From assembly GCA_018820205.1 (NCBI GenBank), contig JAHJOK010000076.1:1-60492 (forward strand): DNA of 60,492 bases, read 5' to 3'. This DNA comes from Alphaproteobacteria bacterium (GTDB lineage Bacteria > Pseudomonadota > Alphaproteobacteria > Caulobacterales > Caulobacteraceae). Below are positions 16,989-25,833 of the stretch, one piece after another. The notes beneath the pieces are model-generated. The model was not told the DNA's origin. It did not search any database and was given only the letters and a program-made list of their open reading frames with translations. Numbering within the stretch: the first letter of the stretch is position 1; each line of letters begins with the position of its first letter. Both the position numbers and the translations under genes were made by a program.

Positions 16989-19124
16989 ATGAAGAGTATG
17001 CTTATCGGCGTGGCCCTCGGCGCGCTTCTGATCCCCGCCGCCGCCGCTGCCGCCACCTCGGCCCAGGACCACGACCACGGCTGCATCGACGAGACCTGCA
17101 CGATCCAGGCGATCTTCCAGGACGTTCCCGCCGTCGAGGGCGCGAGCGGCTATCAGGGCGTGGACGCGCCCCGCTACGGAACCTGGGGGTTCGACGCGGC
17201 GGGCATGGACACCTCCGTCACGCCGGGTGAAAGCTTCATGCGCTACGCCAACGGCGCGGCCCTGGACCGGATGGTCATTCCGTCGGACCGCACCAGCTAC
17301 GGCTCGTTCGCCCTGCTCCGCGAACTGTCGGACAACCGCCTGCGGCTCATGATCGAGGGCCTGGCCGCCCGCAGCGATCTGCAAGCCGGTTCCGACGAAC
17401 AGAAGATCGCCGACGCCTATGGTTCCTACATGGATGTCGAGCGGGTCGAGCAGCTGGACGCCCAGCCGCTGCAACCGTATCTGGCCGCCATTCGTGCAGC
17501 CGACACCCATGAGAAGATGGCCGCCTATATGGGCGATACGGTCGGCGCCCTGGGCGACAGTTTCTTCGGCACCGGAATCACCACGGACCAGAAGGCGCCG
17601 GATCGCTATGTCGTTTCCGCCGGTCAGTCCGGGCTCGGCCTGCCCAACCGCGACTATTATCTGTCGCCGCTCTATGCCGACAAGAAAGAGAAATACCAGG
17701 CCTATGCGGCCCGGATGCTGGAAATGATCGGCTGGGACGATCCGACCGGGAACGCCGCCGCCATCGTGGCTATGGAAAGCCGAATCGCCGAGGCCCACTG
17801 GACCCCGATCGAGAACCGCAACCGCGACCGGACCTATAACGAATACACCATCCAGCAGCTGGTCGACGAAGCCCCCGGCTTCGACTGGGTCGGCTATTTC
17901 AACGCCGCGGAGCTGGGCGACATTCCGCGCCTGATCGTGCGCCAGAACACCGCCATGCCCAAGATCGCCGCCATCTACGCCGAGGCGCCCATGGCGACGC
18001 TGCAGGCCTGGCAGGCGTTCCACACCGTGGATTCGGCGGCCCCGCAGCTGTCACGCCGGTTCTCGGACGCCCAGTGGGAGTTCCGGGCGCGCGATCTGTC
18101 GGGCCAGCCCGAACAGCGCAGCCGCGACAAACGCGCCATCTCCTTTGCGGAAGGGGCGCTGGGCGAGGCGGTCGGACGCCAGTATGTGGCCGACTATTTC
18201 CCGGCCGAGTCCAAGGTCAAGATGGAACAGCTGGTGGCCAACCTGCGCCTGGCGCTGGCCGACCGCATCGACAACCTGACCTGGATGAGCGACGCCACCA
18301 AGGTCGAGGCGCACGAGAAGCTGGACAAGTTCACGGTCAAGATCGGCTATCCCGACCGCTGGCGCGACTATTCCGACCTGGAGGTGCGCGCGGACGACCT
18401 GTTCGGAAACAGCCGGCGCGCCTCGGCCTTCCGCTGGAACTATCAACTGAACCGGCTGAACGATCCCGTCGACAAGATGGAATGGGGCATGACGCCCCAG
18501 ACGGTGAACGCCTATTACAACTCCACTAACAACGAGATCGTCTTCCCGGCCGCCATCTTGCAGCCGCCGTTCTTCGATCCCGACGCCGACCCGGCCGTCA
18601 ACTATGGCGGCATCGGCGGGGTGATCGGCCACGAGATCGGCCACGGGTTCGATGACCAGGGCTCCAAGTCCGACGGCGACGGCGTGCTGCGCAGCTGGTG
18701 GACGGCCGAGGACCGGGCCAATTTCGACGCCCTGACGGTGCGGCTGGGCGCCCAGTACGACCAGTTCGAACCCCTGCCCGGCTATCACGTCCAGGGCGGG
18801 CTCACGATGGGCGAGAACATCGGCGACGCGGCCGGCACGGCGGTGGGGCTTGAGGCCTATCACCTGTCGCTGGACGGCCAGCCCGCCCCGGTCATCGACG
18901 GCTTCACCGGCGACCAGCGCTTCTTCCTCGGCTGGGCCCAGGTCTGGCAGTCGAAATACCGCGAAGATGCGCTGAAGCAGCAGGTCGCCACCGATCCGCA
19001 CTCGCCCGCCGAGTTCCGGGTCATCGGCCCGGTGCGCAACATCGACGCCTGGTACGACGCCTTCGACGTCCAGCCGGACGCCCACTACTATCTGGCGCCC
19101 GACGAGCGCGTCCGCATCTGGTAG
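16989..19124 (+). CDS. pepO: M13 family zinc metallopeptidase (PepO/neprilysin-like), exported
   Basis: The product has 711 residues with an N-terminal signal peptide (about 1-26, ending in an Ala-rich stretch). Zinc ligands are in HEIGHGFD (from residue 548) and GENIGD (Glu609). The substrate-binding motif VNAYYN is present. M13 peptidases cut small peptides, here in the periplasm or outside. I chose ATG 16989 since it gives a normal signal peptide and follows AGGA; the in-frame ATG at 16965 adds eight residues. A GC-rich hairpin and TTTT follow the stop. Confidence 0.92.
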   Translation: MKSMLIGVALGALLIPAAAAAATSAQDHDHGCIDETCTIQAIFQDVPAVEGASGYQGVDAPRYGTWGFDAAGMDTSVTPGESFMRYANGAALDRMVIPSDRTSYGSFALLRELSDNRLRLMIEGLAARSDLQAGSDEQKIADAYGSYMDVERVEQLDAQPLQPYLAAIRAADTHEKMAAYMGDTVGALGDSFFGTGITTDQKAPDRYVVSAGQSGLGLPNRDYYLSPLYADKKEKYQAYAARMLEMIGWDDPTGNAAAIVAMESRIAEAHWTPIENRNRDRTYNEYTIQQLVDEAPGFDWVGYFNAAELGDIPRLIVRQNTAMPKIAAIYAEAPMATLQAWQAFHTVDSAAPQLSRRFSDAQWEFRARDLSGQPEQRSRDKRAISFAEGALGEAVGRQYVADYFPAESKVKMEQLVANLRLALADRIDNLTWMSDATKVEAHEKLDKFTVKIGYPDRWRDYSDLEVRADDLFGNSRRASAFRWNYQLNRLNDPVDKMEWGMTPQTVNAYYNSTNNEIVFPAAILQPPFFDPDADPAVNYGGIGGVIGHEIGHGFDDQGSKSDGDGVLRSWWTAEDRANFDALTVRLGAQYDQFEPLPGYHVQGGLTMGENIGDAAGTAVGLEAYHLSLDGQPAPVIDGFTGDQRFFLGWAQVWQSKYREDALKQQVATDPHSPAEFRVIGPVRNIDAWYDAFDVQPDAHYYLAPDERVRIW

Positions 19125-19148
19125 ATCGGCCGCCACGCTGAACGGAAG

Positions 19149-19178
19149 GGGCCGGGGCGGCGATGCTCCGGCCCTTTT
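19149..19178 (+). terminator. Rho-independent terminator after the M13 peptidase gene
   Basis: The stem GGGCCGG / CCGGCCC (19149-19155 with 19168-19174) can be extended inward and is followed by TTTT. It lies 24 bases after the peptidase stop. Confidence 0.7.
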
Positions 19179-19253
19179 CGTTTCGCGCCAAGTCATCTCG
19201 CTCAAGCAGTGAGGGACCACGTCCCGAGCGTTGGCGCCAGGAAAACGCGCACG

Positions 19254-19288
19254 AAAAAGCCCGCTGCGGGGGATACATCGCAGCGGGC
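19254..19288 (-). terminator. Strong minus-strand terminator hairpin downstream of hisS
   Basis: A perfect 10-bp stem (GCCCGCTGCG at 19259-19268 with its complement at 19279-19288) is followed on the minus strand by TTTTT. It can end hisS transcripts about 170 bases past the stop, or end a separate small RNA from the 19289-19456 interval. That interval has no gene I can support. Confidence 0.7.
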
Positions 19289-19410
19289 CTTCGTGCTCTC
19301 TAAGGAGCGGACGTTTCCTCCCCGAAACGCCTTCGTCCAGCGGCTGCGCCTTTCAGCGCCGCGCCGTTCGAGTGATGTGAGATGACCTTTCGCCGCAGGC
19401 CAAGTCAATC
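19289..19410 (-). ncRNA. Candidate small RNA or hisS 3' region (tentative)
   Basis: On the minus strand a TTGACT hexamer (19408-19403) could serve as a -35 box, though the -10 region (TCATCT) is weak. About 95 bases later comes the strong terminator. Between them is a perfect 6-bp stem, CGTTTC/GAAACG, with a GGGGAG loop. The stretch has no convincing reading frame. It could equally be the 3' untranslated region of hisS. Confidence 0.25.
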
Positions 19411-19456
19411 AAACCCCAAGCGAAAACGGGCGGTTTCATGACTGATCATCGATAAG

Positions 19457-20977
19457 TCATCCATTGGGTGCGGCCATACTCGACGAAGCTTCGATAATTT
19501 TGCGAATGGTTCGCACAAGGGCCTCCCGGGCCACCGTCTGCTGTCCGGGACGCTCCGATTTCCAGGCCTCGTTGTCGGCAAGTCCCGCCGCCAGCGCCCG
19601 GCCCGCGTCGAGGTCCTTGATCGTCACCTGACCGGCCGCGATCTCATCCCCTCCCAGCATGACGGCGGCCGGCGCGCCGCGCCGATCCGCGTATTTCATC
19701 TGCGCCTTCATGCCCGCCCGACCCAGATAGAGTTCGGCGGCGATGCCCGCGACGCGCAGCTCGGACACCGCGTCGAGATAGGCCTGCATGTCCGCGTCGG
19801 AGAAGACGATCACCACGACCGGCCCGCGCGTGGCCGGTCCCGCCCGGCCGGCCGCCTTCAGCGCCGAGGCCAGACGCGAGACGCCGAACGAAAAGCCCGT
19901 CGCCGGCGTCGCCTGGCCCGTGAACCGGGCGACCAGATCGTCGTAACGGCCGCCGCCGCCGATCGAGCCGAACCGGACCGGCCGTCCCTTGTCGTCGGTG
20001 GTGTCGAGCAGCAGTTCGGCCTCGAATACGGCGCCGGTATAATATTCCAGGCCCCGGACGATGGTCGGGTCGAACCGCACGGCGGATTGGTCGATCCGCA
20101 TCGCAGCGAGGGCGCGGTCGATGCCCGCCAGCTCCTCCAGCGCCGCCTCGCCCGCCGCGCCCAGGCCGCCCGAGCGGGCGATGGCGTCCAGCGTCTCGGC
20201 GCGCGTCCCTTCGGACGCCGACCCCAGGAAGCGTTCGATGGTCGCGGCGACGCCCAGCGGCAGGTTCGCGCCCTTGGTATAGTCGCCGGAGTCGTCCAGT
20301 CGGCCCTCGCCCAGCAGGGCGGCGACGCCTTCCCAGCCGAGGCGGTCGAACTTGTCGATGGCCCGGAGCGCGGTCAGCCGCTGGACCGGATCGGACACCC
20401 CGCCGGCTTCGAACAGACCGTCGAACAGCTTCCGGTTCGACACCCGCACCACGGCCTGGCCGGCGTTCAGCCCCGCCGCCTGCAACCCCTCGCAAGCCAT
20501 GGCGATGATCTCGGCGTCCGCCTCAGGTCGGTCGGAGCCGACGGTGTCGGCGTCGCACTGGACGAATTCGCGGAAACGGCCGGGGCCGGGCTTCTCGTTG
20601 CGCCACACCGGCCCGAAGGCGTAGCGGCGATAGGGCTTGGGCAGGGTCTCCCACGTCTGGGCAGCGAACCGGGCCAGGGGCGCGGTCAGGTCGTAGCGCA
20701 GGGCCATCCATTGTTCGTCATCGTCCTGAAGCGCGAACACGCCCTCGTTCGGACGGTCGGCGTCGGGCAGGAATTTGCCCAGGGCGTCGGCGTATTCGAA
20801 CGCGCCGGTCTCCAGCGGCTCGAAGCCCCACCGCTCATAGACTTCCGACACTTGGCGCACGATGCGGCGCTCCGCGGCGACGTCGGGACCCCGGCGGTCG
20901 GCGAAGCCCCTGGGGCCCCTGGCTTCGGGGCGGGGAACTTCTTGGGCGGCGGAAGGCGGCGTGTCGGCGTCGGTCAT
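19457..20977 (-). CDS. hisS: Histidyl-tRNA synthetase
   Basis: The product has 506 residues and is a class II aminoacyl-tRNA synthetase. Motif 2 reads YAFGPVWRNEKPGPGRFREF, followed by QCDADTVG. The histidine-binding motif is RGLEYYTGAVFE and motif 3 is GGGGRYDDL with GFSFGVSRL. The sequence is of the alphaproteobacterial type, which departs from the E. coli HisRS; alphaproteobacterial tRNA-His commonly lacks the extra G-1 base, and the enzyme has adapted. A C-terminal anticodon-binding domain follows (VVVIVFSDADMQAYLD). It lies 41 bases downstream of the DUF418 gene on the same strand. Confidence 0.95.
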   Translation of the reverse strand: MTDADTPPSAAQEVPRPEARGPRGFADRRGPDVAAERRIVRQVSEVYERWGFEPLETGAFEYADALGKFLPDADRPNEGVFALQDDDEQWMALRYDLTAPLARFAAQTWETLPKPYRRYAFGPVWRNEKPGPGRFREFVQCDADTVGSDRPEADAEIIAMACEGLQAAGLNAGQAVVRVSNRKLFDGLFEAGGVSDPVQRLTALRAIDKFDRLGWEGVAALLGEGRLDDSGDYTKGANLPLGVAATIERFLGSASEGTRAETLDAIARSGGLGAAGEAALEELAGIDRALAAMRIDQSAVRFDPTIVRGLEYYTGAVFEAELLLDTTDDKGRPVRFGSIGGGGRYDDLVARFTGQATPATGFSFGVSRLASALKAAGRAGPATRGPVVVIVFSDADMQAYLDAVSELRVAGIAAELYLGRAGMKAQMKYADRRGAPAAVMLGGDEIAAGQVTIKDLDAGRALAAGLADNEAWKSERPGQQTVAREALVRTIRKIIEASSSMAAPNG

Positions 20978-21018
20978 GCCGGGCTTCTAAAGCTCCGCCG
21001 CCCGCGAGGCGAGAGGCC

Positions 21019-22254
21019 TCAGTTCCGAAACGCCACCCATCGTCCATAGGTCAGGCAGCGCCACAGCCATTCCAGCGGTCCCATGCGAAACACCGACAGC
21101 CACAGCGGCGACCAGATCAGCTGCGCGGCCCAGACGCCGGCCACGATAGGCCACAGCGCGGCCGGACCCATGGTCCCCATCCACTGAGGGCCCCACGGCA
21201 GGTAGAACAGGCTGGCCATGATGACCGACTGGGCCAGATAGTTGGTGAAGGCCATCCGGCCCACCGGCGCCAGCCGCCGGGTCACGATCCCCAGCCCGAA
21301 CCGCGTCATCAGGATCAGCATCGCGACGTAGCCGAGCGTCACCAGCGGCGCCAGACCGGCCCCCGCATCGTCCAGGCCGACGATCGGCACGGCGGCGGCG
21401 CTCTGTCCGGGCAGGCTGGCCCATCCGTCGATCGCCAGGACGGCCGCCCCCAGAACCGCGACGCCCAGATAGAGGCCGACGGACGCGCGACCCGTCAGAA
21501 AACCGGTCTTGAACAGGCCCAGTCCCAGCATCATCAGCGGCAGGCTGACTGGAATGAAGAACACGCTGGCGGCGGCCAGCACACCCCATGATTTCAGGTT
21601 CTCGATCCAGGGGGCCGCCCCGCCGGTCTTGTAGGCCGCGACCGCGGTCTGGACCTGCTCCATCGTCACCTGCGGCTGGTAGGCGGCGTATTGGGTCGCG
21701 AACTCCGGCCCCATGGCGCCGATCGCCAGCGGCGTCAGCGTGCCCAGCACGACCCACAACAGCGAGATCCCGCCGCCGACCCACAGCAGCCGACGCGCGC
21801 TCCACGACCGCATCAGCAGCATCAGCAGGCCGCAGCCGGCGTAAAGCAGCAGGATATCTCCGTACCAGATCGCGGCGCCATGGATGACGCCGAAGGCGCC
21901 CAGCCCCAACAGCCGCCGACGCAGCGCCCGCCCGCGGTCGGGATCGTCGCGCTCGCCCCCGACCAGGAAGACCGACACGCCGAACAGCATGGTGAACAGG
22001 GGGCGGAACTTGTCGTGGAAGAAGACCTCTGTCGCCAACGCGCCCCAGGCGTCGCCGCCCGTATGGTCGAACACGTCGCCGCCGGAGGTCAGAACGAGGA
22101 AGGGCCAGGCAAAGGCCATGGCGTTGACCGCCAGAATGCCCAGCACGGCCCAGCCGCGCAGGATATCCAGCTGCAGGATCCGGTCCTGAGGCGCGACCGG
22201 CCCCAGGGTTCCGCTCGCCGCGAGCGACGCCGGTTCGATCGCAGGCATGGCCAT
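21019..22254 (-). CDS. DUF418 family membrane protein (YeiB-like)
   Basis: The product has 411 residues with about nine to ten membrane segments. The start RILQLDILRGWAVLGILAVN and the later FRPLFTMLFGVS and MAFTNYLAQSV are the conserved features of the DUF418/YeiB family, part of the acyltransferase-like membrane superfamily. The function is not established. The gene reads into hisS on the same strand. Confidence 0.87.
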   Translation of the reverse strand: MAMPAIEPASLAASGTLGPVAPQDRILQLDILRGWAVLGILAVNAMAFAWPFLVLTSGGDVFDHTGGDAWGALATEVFFHDKFRPLFTMLFGVSVFLVGGERDDPDRGRALRRRLLGLGAFGVIHGAAIWYGDILLLYAGCGLLMLLMRSWSARRLLWVGGGISLLWVVLGTLTPLAIGAMGPEFATQYAAYQPQVTMEQVQTAVAAYKTGGAAPWIENLKSWGVLAAASVFFIPVSLPLMMLGLGLFKTGFLTGRASVGLYLGVAVLGAAVLAIDGWASLPGQSAAAVPIVGLDDAGAGLAPLVTLGYVAMLILMTRFGLGIVTRRLAPVGRMAFTNYLAQSVIMASLFYLPWGPQWMGTMGPAALWPIVAGVWAAQLIWSPLWLSVFRMGPLEWLWRCLTYGRWVAFRN

Positions 22255-22337
22255 GATGTTCCCCTCAGGTCATAGCGACAAGGAAGCTTTACATGGGTGG
22301 TCCCGGTGCGAAACTGAATTCGCGGTAATGTGACGCT

Positions 22338-22910
22338 TCAGGCGGTGGGTTCGGCGTTTCCGAGGACGCCCAGCCGGTCCCTCACCGTCGCCGGAGCCGG
22401 CACGAAGGCGATATAGGCGGCGCACAGCCCGGCCCACAGCGCGTAGCTGACCCCCACCAGGATCGCGACCGGAAGGCCCCCTACGCCGTAGATCAGCAGC
22501 GTCGTCTCGGTCGCGCCGAAGCCCTGGGCGATGTCGCCGGACTGGATCAGCCCCACCACCGCCATGAACAGGGCCAGAAGCGTCTGCAGCACCGCAGCAG
22601 CAAGACCGCCATACAGCATGAAGCGCCACACGATCCCCAGCCGCGTGCCGGGCCGGCCGCGCCGGTCGCGCTCGCGGCGAATGACATAGAGGCCGGCGGG
22701 CACCGCGATCAGGCCCAGCAACAGGACCGTCAGGCGCCAGTCGATCTCGCGGCCCGGCAACCAGTTCTGCGGAGGCCAGACAAGAAGGGTCAGGATCAGG
22801 GGCGGCCAGGCCACGCCGGCCAGGGCCGCCAGCGGTATGGCCGTGCGCGTCCGGCGCCAGATCACGGGCGTCTGGCCCGGCAGGTCGGCGGCGGTGTCGA
22901 AACGGGCCAT
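22338..22910 (-). CDS. Membrane protein of unknown function
   Basis: The product has 190 residues with about four hydrophobic segments (near 24-46, 62-76, 96-121 and 139-170) and an Arg-rich cytoplasmic loop (RRERDRRGRPGTR). I do not recognise a family. It starts nine bases after the stop of the 3-hydroxyacyl-CoA dehydrogenase gene on the same strand, so the two are likely cotranscribed. Confidence 0.7.
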   Translation of the reverse strand: MARFDTAADLPGQTPVIWRRTRTAIPLAALAGVAWPPLILTLLVWPPQNWLPGREIDWRLTVLLLGLIAVPAGLYVIRRERDRRGRPGTRLGIVWRFMLYGGLAAAVLQTLLALFMAVVGLIQSGDIAQGFGATETTLLIYGVGGLPVAILVGVSYALWAGLCAAYIAFVPAPATVRDRLGVLGNAEPTA

Positions 22911-22919
22911 CGGCGGGCC

Positions 22920-23801
22920 TTAGCGCGTGGGCGCCGGCGCGTCGCCGGAATAATCGTAGAAACCGCGCCCCGACTTGCGCCCCAGCCAGCCGGCCTCGAC
23001 ATATTTCACCAGCAGTGGGCAGGGGCGGTATTTCGAGTCCGCCAGTCCTTCGTACAGCACGTTCATGATGGCCAGGACGACGTCCAGCCCCATGAAGTCG
23101 GCCAGCTCCAGCGGCCCCATGGGGTGGTTGGCCCCCAGTTTCAGCGCCTTGTCGATGGAGGCGACGTTGCCGACGCCCTCGTAAAGCACATAGATCGCCT
23201 CGTTGATCATCGGCACCAGGATGCGGTTGACGATGAAGGCGGGGAAATCCTCGGCATTGGTCGTGGTCTTGCCCAGGCTCTCGGCGAAGGCGACGGCGAT
23301 CTCATAGGTGCCGGCCGAGGTGGCGATGCCGCGAATGATCTCGACCAGTTTCATCACCGGCGCCGGCTTCATGAAATGCAGGCCGATGAACCGCTCGGGC
23401 CGGTCGGTCACCGAGGCCAGCCGGGTGATCGAGATCGACGAGGTGTTGGACGCCAGCAGTGTGTCGGGGCCCAGATGCGGCGCCAGCTCGGCGAACACGG
23501 CCTTCTTCGTCGCTTCGTCCTCGACGGCGGCCTCGATGACCAGATCCGCCTTGCCCGCCTCGGACAGGGTCTCGACGCCGACGATGTTGGCTAGGGCGGC
23601 GTCCGCCTCGGTCTCAGTCACCACGCCACGCTCGACCTGACGCGCCAGGGCGGCGGCGACGACCGCCAGGGCCGTCGGCAGACGATCGGCCGCCACGTCG
23701 TACAGTTTGACCGAATAGCCGCCCAGCGCCACGGCGTGGGCGATGCCGACGCCCATCTGGCCGGCGCCGATGATGGCGACTGTCTTGATCGTGGGGGTCA
23801 T
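22920..23801 (-). CDS. hbdA: 3-hydroxybutyryl-CoA dehydrogenase
   Basis: The product has 293 residues. The NAD-binding motif GAGQMGVGIAHA lies at about 12-23. The family signature follows in VIEAAVEDEATKK and in the catalytic region GLHFMKPAPVMKLVEII. The C-terminal domain has NHPMGPLELADFMGLDV. It oxidises 3-hydroxyacyl-CoA to 3-oxoacyl-CoA with NAD(P), at the junction of fatty acid and hydroxybutyrate metabolism. It precedes the small membrane protein gene on the same strand. Confidence 0.92.
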   Translation of the reverse strand: MTPTIKTVAIIGAGQMGVGIAHAVALGGYSVKLYDVAADRLPTALAVVAAALARQVERGVVTETEADAALANIVGVETLSEAGKADLVIEAAVEDEATKKAVFAELAPHLGPDTLLASNTSSISITRLASVTDRPERFIGLHFMKPAPVMKLVEIIRGIATSAGTYEIAVAFAESLGKTTTNAEDFPAFIVNRILVPMINEAIYVLYEGVGNVASIDKALKLGANHPMGPLELADFMGLDVVLAIMNVLYEGLADSKYRPCPLLVKYVEAGWLGRKSGRGFYDYSGDAPAPTR

Positions 23802-23918
23802 GAAGTCAGGTCAGAAGCGGCGTCTCGCCCGGGCGGGGGCACCTTAAGAGCGTCCGGGCACGGCGCAAGACCGGAATGACGCGGTGCGGCGCCGGGGCGA
23901 CACCCGACGGCGAACCGA

Positions 23919-24224
23919 TCACCCCAGAATGGCGATAATCGGCCCCGCAGCGGAGTTGTTGAACAGGATACGCGCGAAATTGAGCAGCAGCAGCACGACG
24001 ATCGGCGAGATGTCGATGCCGCCCAGCGGCGGGATGATCCGGCGGAACGGTTCCAGCAGGGGCCGGGTCATGGCGTCCAGGAACTGGGCCAGCTGGTTCA
24101 CGAACCGGTTCCTGTGATTGATCACGTCGAAGGCGAACAACCAGCTGAGGATCGCCGATCCGATGATGAACCAGATCATCAGGCTGACGATGGCGTTGAC
24201 GAGCCAGACGATGGCGACGCCCAT
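23919..24224 (-). CDS. YggT family membrane protein
   Basis: The product has 101 residues with two hydrophobic segments (about 5-30 and 65-95) and the central motif LDAMTRPLLEPFRRIIPPLGGIDISPIV, quoted in part as TRPLLEPFRRIIPPLGG, the hallmark of YggT proteins. Family members are linked to membrane and ion homeostasis and to cell division. I chose ATG 24224; the frame extends to 24251, but those residues do not resemble the family N-terminus. Confidence 0.9.
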   Translation of the reverse strand: MGVAIVWLVNAIVSLMIWFIIGSAILSWLFAFDVINHRNRFVNQLAQFLDAMTRPLLEPFRRIIPPLGGIDISPIVVLLLLNFARILFNNSAAGPIIAILG

Positions 24225-24377
24225 GGGCGAAACTCCTGTTCGAGGGAACACCGTCTCTAGCGGGCCGCCCGGCCCAGGCCAAGGATTGCGTTGCGGTCCG
24301 CTTCGCTTGGTCGCTGGTCGATTGACAGCGGGTGCGCCCGCCGCCTATGTCGCGCGCTCGCCTGTCACCCGATAAAC

Positions 24378-24453
<76 letters not shown>

Positions 24454-24521
24454 TTCCTTAGGGATATCAGGTGGTTATCCTGACCCCGAAGGGTCGTCTA
24501 CCTGGTGGTCGTTAGCCTGAG

Positions 24522-24536
24522 AAGCGCTCGATAAGC
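24522..24536 (+). repeat. 15-bp repeat near attL, candidate integrase arm site
   Basis: AAGCGCTCGATAAGC is repeated exactly and in the same orientation at 43086-43100. The copies lie 68 and 120 bases inside the element from attL and attR, where arm-type integrase sites would be expected. Confidence 0.5.
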
Positions 24537-24554
24537 GGGCAACTGCGAGGGACA

Positions 24555-25316
24555 TTGAGCACGAACCCGCTGGCAAGTTTCCTCAGCCTTCTGCGCCTGA
24601 TCCGAGAATCCAACCCGGCGCATCCACCACTGAGCATGTTCCAAGCTTGGGCCGGCGGGCCAGAGATCCCCACGTCAACTGTGGTGAAGATTGCCGCCTA
24701 CGCAATCGAGCAAGCCGAAGCAGCTGCCACGTACATCAGCTGTACCCAGTTGAGCGCCGAGGCGAAGCAAGGGCTGCTTCAAACCACTTCTTCGGTCATA
24801 ACAGCATTCCAACTTCAGCATCTCGGAGGCCACGGCGTCAGCAGTTTCCTGCCGGCGCTCGACGCAGGCATATCTCAGTTTGCGATATTGATCAGCGCTG
24901 CAGGCCTCGATCGGGAGCCGGCCCCGCTGGAGGAGATCGCTGACCTAGTCGCCGCCATCGACCAGCTCTCCAGCTCACTAGATGATGTCGGGTTGGATGA
25001 GTTAGTGCGAGAAACAGCACGAAAACACCTCGCGGTCCTGAAGGCCTTGCTTCAGCACGTCGACGCCCTCGGCGTCGATGCCGCAATGGCCGCCTACTAC
25101 GAACTGGTTCTGCGGCTCCGATCCGCCGACAACAACTCGTCGGCGTCGAGCAAGGAACGCATGGCCAAGATCTGGCCAGAAGTTGAACGGTGGGCGGGTC
25201 GCTTGGCCATCATCGAACAGGCCTACACCCAGGGCGGACATCTTTTGGGTGAGCTGGGCCGCCCGGCTCAGCAACTGCTCACTCACATGCCGACCATCCC
25301 CGGGATCACTGGGTAG
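24555..25316 (+). CDS. Hypothetical protein of the element's left end
   Basis: The product has 253 residues from a TTG start, which follows GAGGGA; an internal ATG at 24636 is the alternative. It is mostly helical and acidic, with no membrane segment and no motif I recognise. It is the first gene inside attL and stands alone: the next gene begins 500 bases on, after a repeat-rich region. A role in the element's own regulation or a cargo function are both possible. Confidence 0.6.
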   Translation: MSTNPLASFLSLLRLIRESNPAHPPLSMFQAWAGGPEIPTSTVVKIAAYAIEQAEAAATYISCTQLSAEAKQGLLQTTSSVITAFQLQHLGGHGVSSFLPALDAGISQFAILISAAGLDREPAPLEEIADLVAAIDQLSSSLDDVGLDELVRETARKHLAVLKALLQHVDALGVDAAMAAYYELVLRLRSADNNSSASSKERMAKIWPEVERWAGRLAIIEQAYTQGGHLLGELGRPAQQLLTHMPTIPGITG

Positions 25317-25617
25317 CGCGCGTTGTCTGGCGGGGGGCAGGGGCCCCACGCGCGCCGATAAAAGGCAGACGAACCGTGTCCAGCGCCGGCAGCGGGTCCT
25401 TCCGGGGGGTGCAAAACGTATACGGTCGAGCTGGGCCTGGGCGTTCAAAAATCAGGGAAATCGGTCCCGATGGTCCGGATCGCGCACGGGTTTAGGGCTG
25501 GGGCGCACGCATCGCCTTCACCCGTGCGAAACTGTTGCCCGAGGCGTCCGCGTGTTCGCCGGTGTGTGTTCCATATGTGCGCCGACATCCGAAGGCGCAC
25601 GGATGCGCACGGATCGG

Positions 25618-25719
25618 TGGGAACACTGGGAACACTGGGAACCGTCCAACGGAGACGGGGCAAATCAGGCCCAGCTAGTTCCCACTTTGCTCTCTTGCTG
25701 CTGGGAACTGACTGGGAAC
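25618..25719. repeat. Left TGGGAAC repeat array (candidate iterons)
   Basis: TGGGAAC occurs at 25618, 25627 and 25636 with 9-bp periodicity, then at 25702 and 25713, with one inverted copy (GTTCCCA) near 25678. The matching array at 41615-41722 is in the opposite orientation. The arrays may bind the element's replication or regulatory protein. The last two copies contain GAAC-N7-GAAC (25705-25719), which also fits the alphaproteobacterial LexA box. The rest of 25317-25833 holds no gene I can support. Confidence 0.6.
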
Positions 25720-25833
25720 TCAGAGACCCAATTTTTCGCGCAAAGGTGCCGCCCTCCCCCGCAAACCGGCGGGAAATAATCGGCTGGATGCATACAGGAG
25801 ACAGTAGTAGGCGGCTGATGATACCCTGTGTGC

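Noticed and set aside
25618..25719. CRISPR-like array
   Set aside because: Units are 7-9 bases with no spacers of constant length and no cas genes; better seen as iterons or operators.
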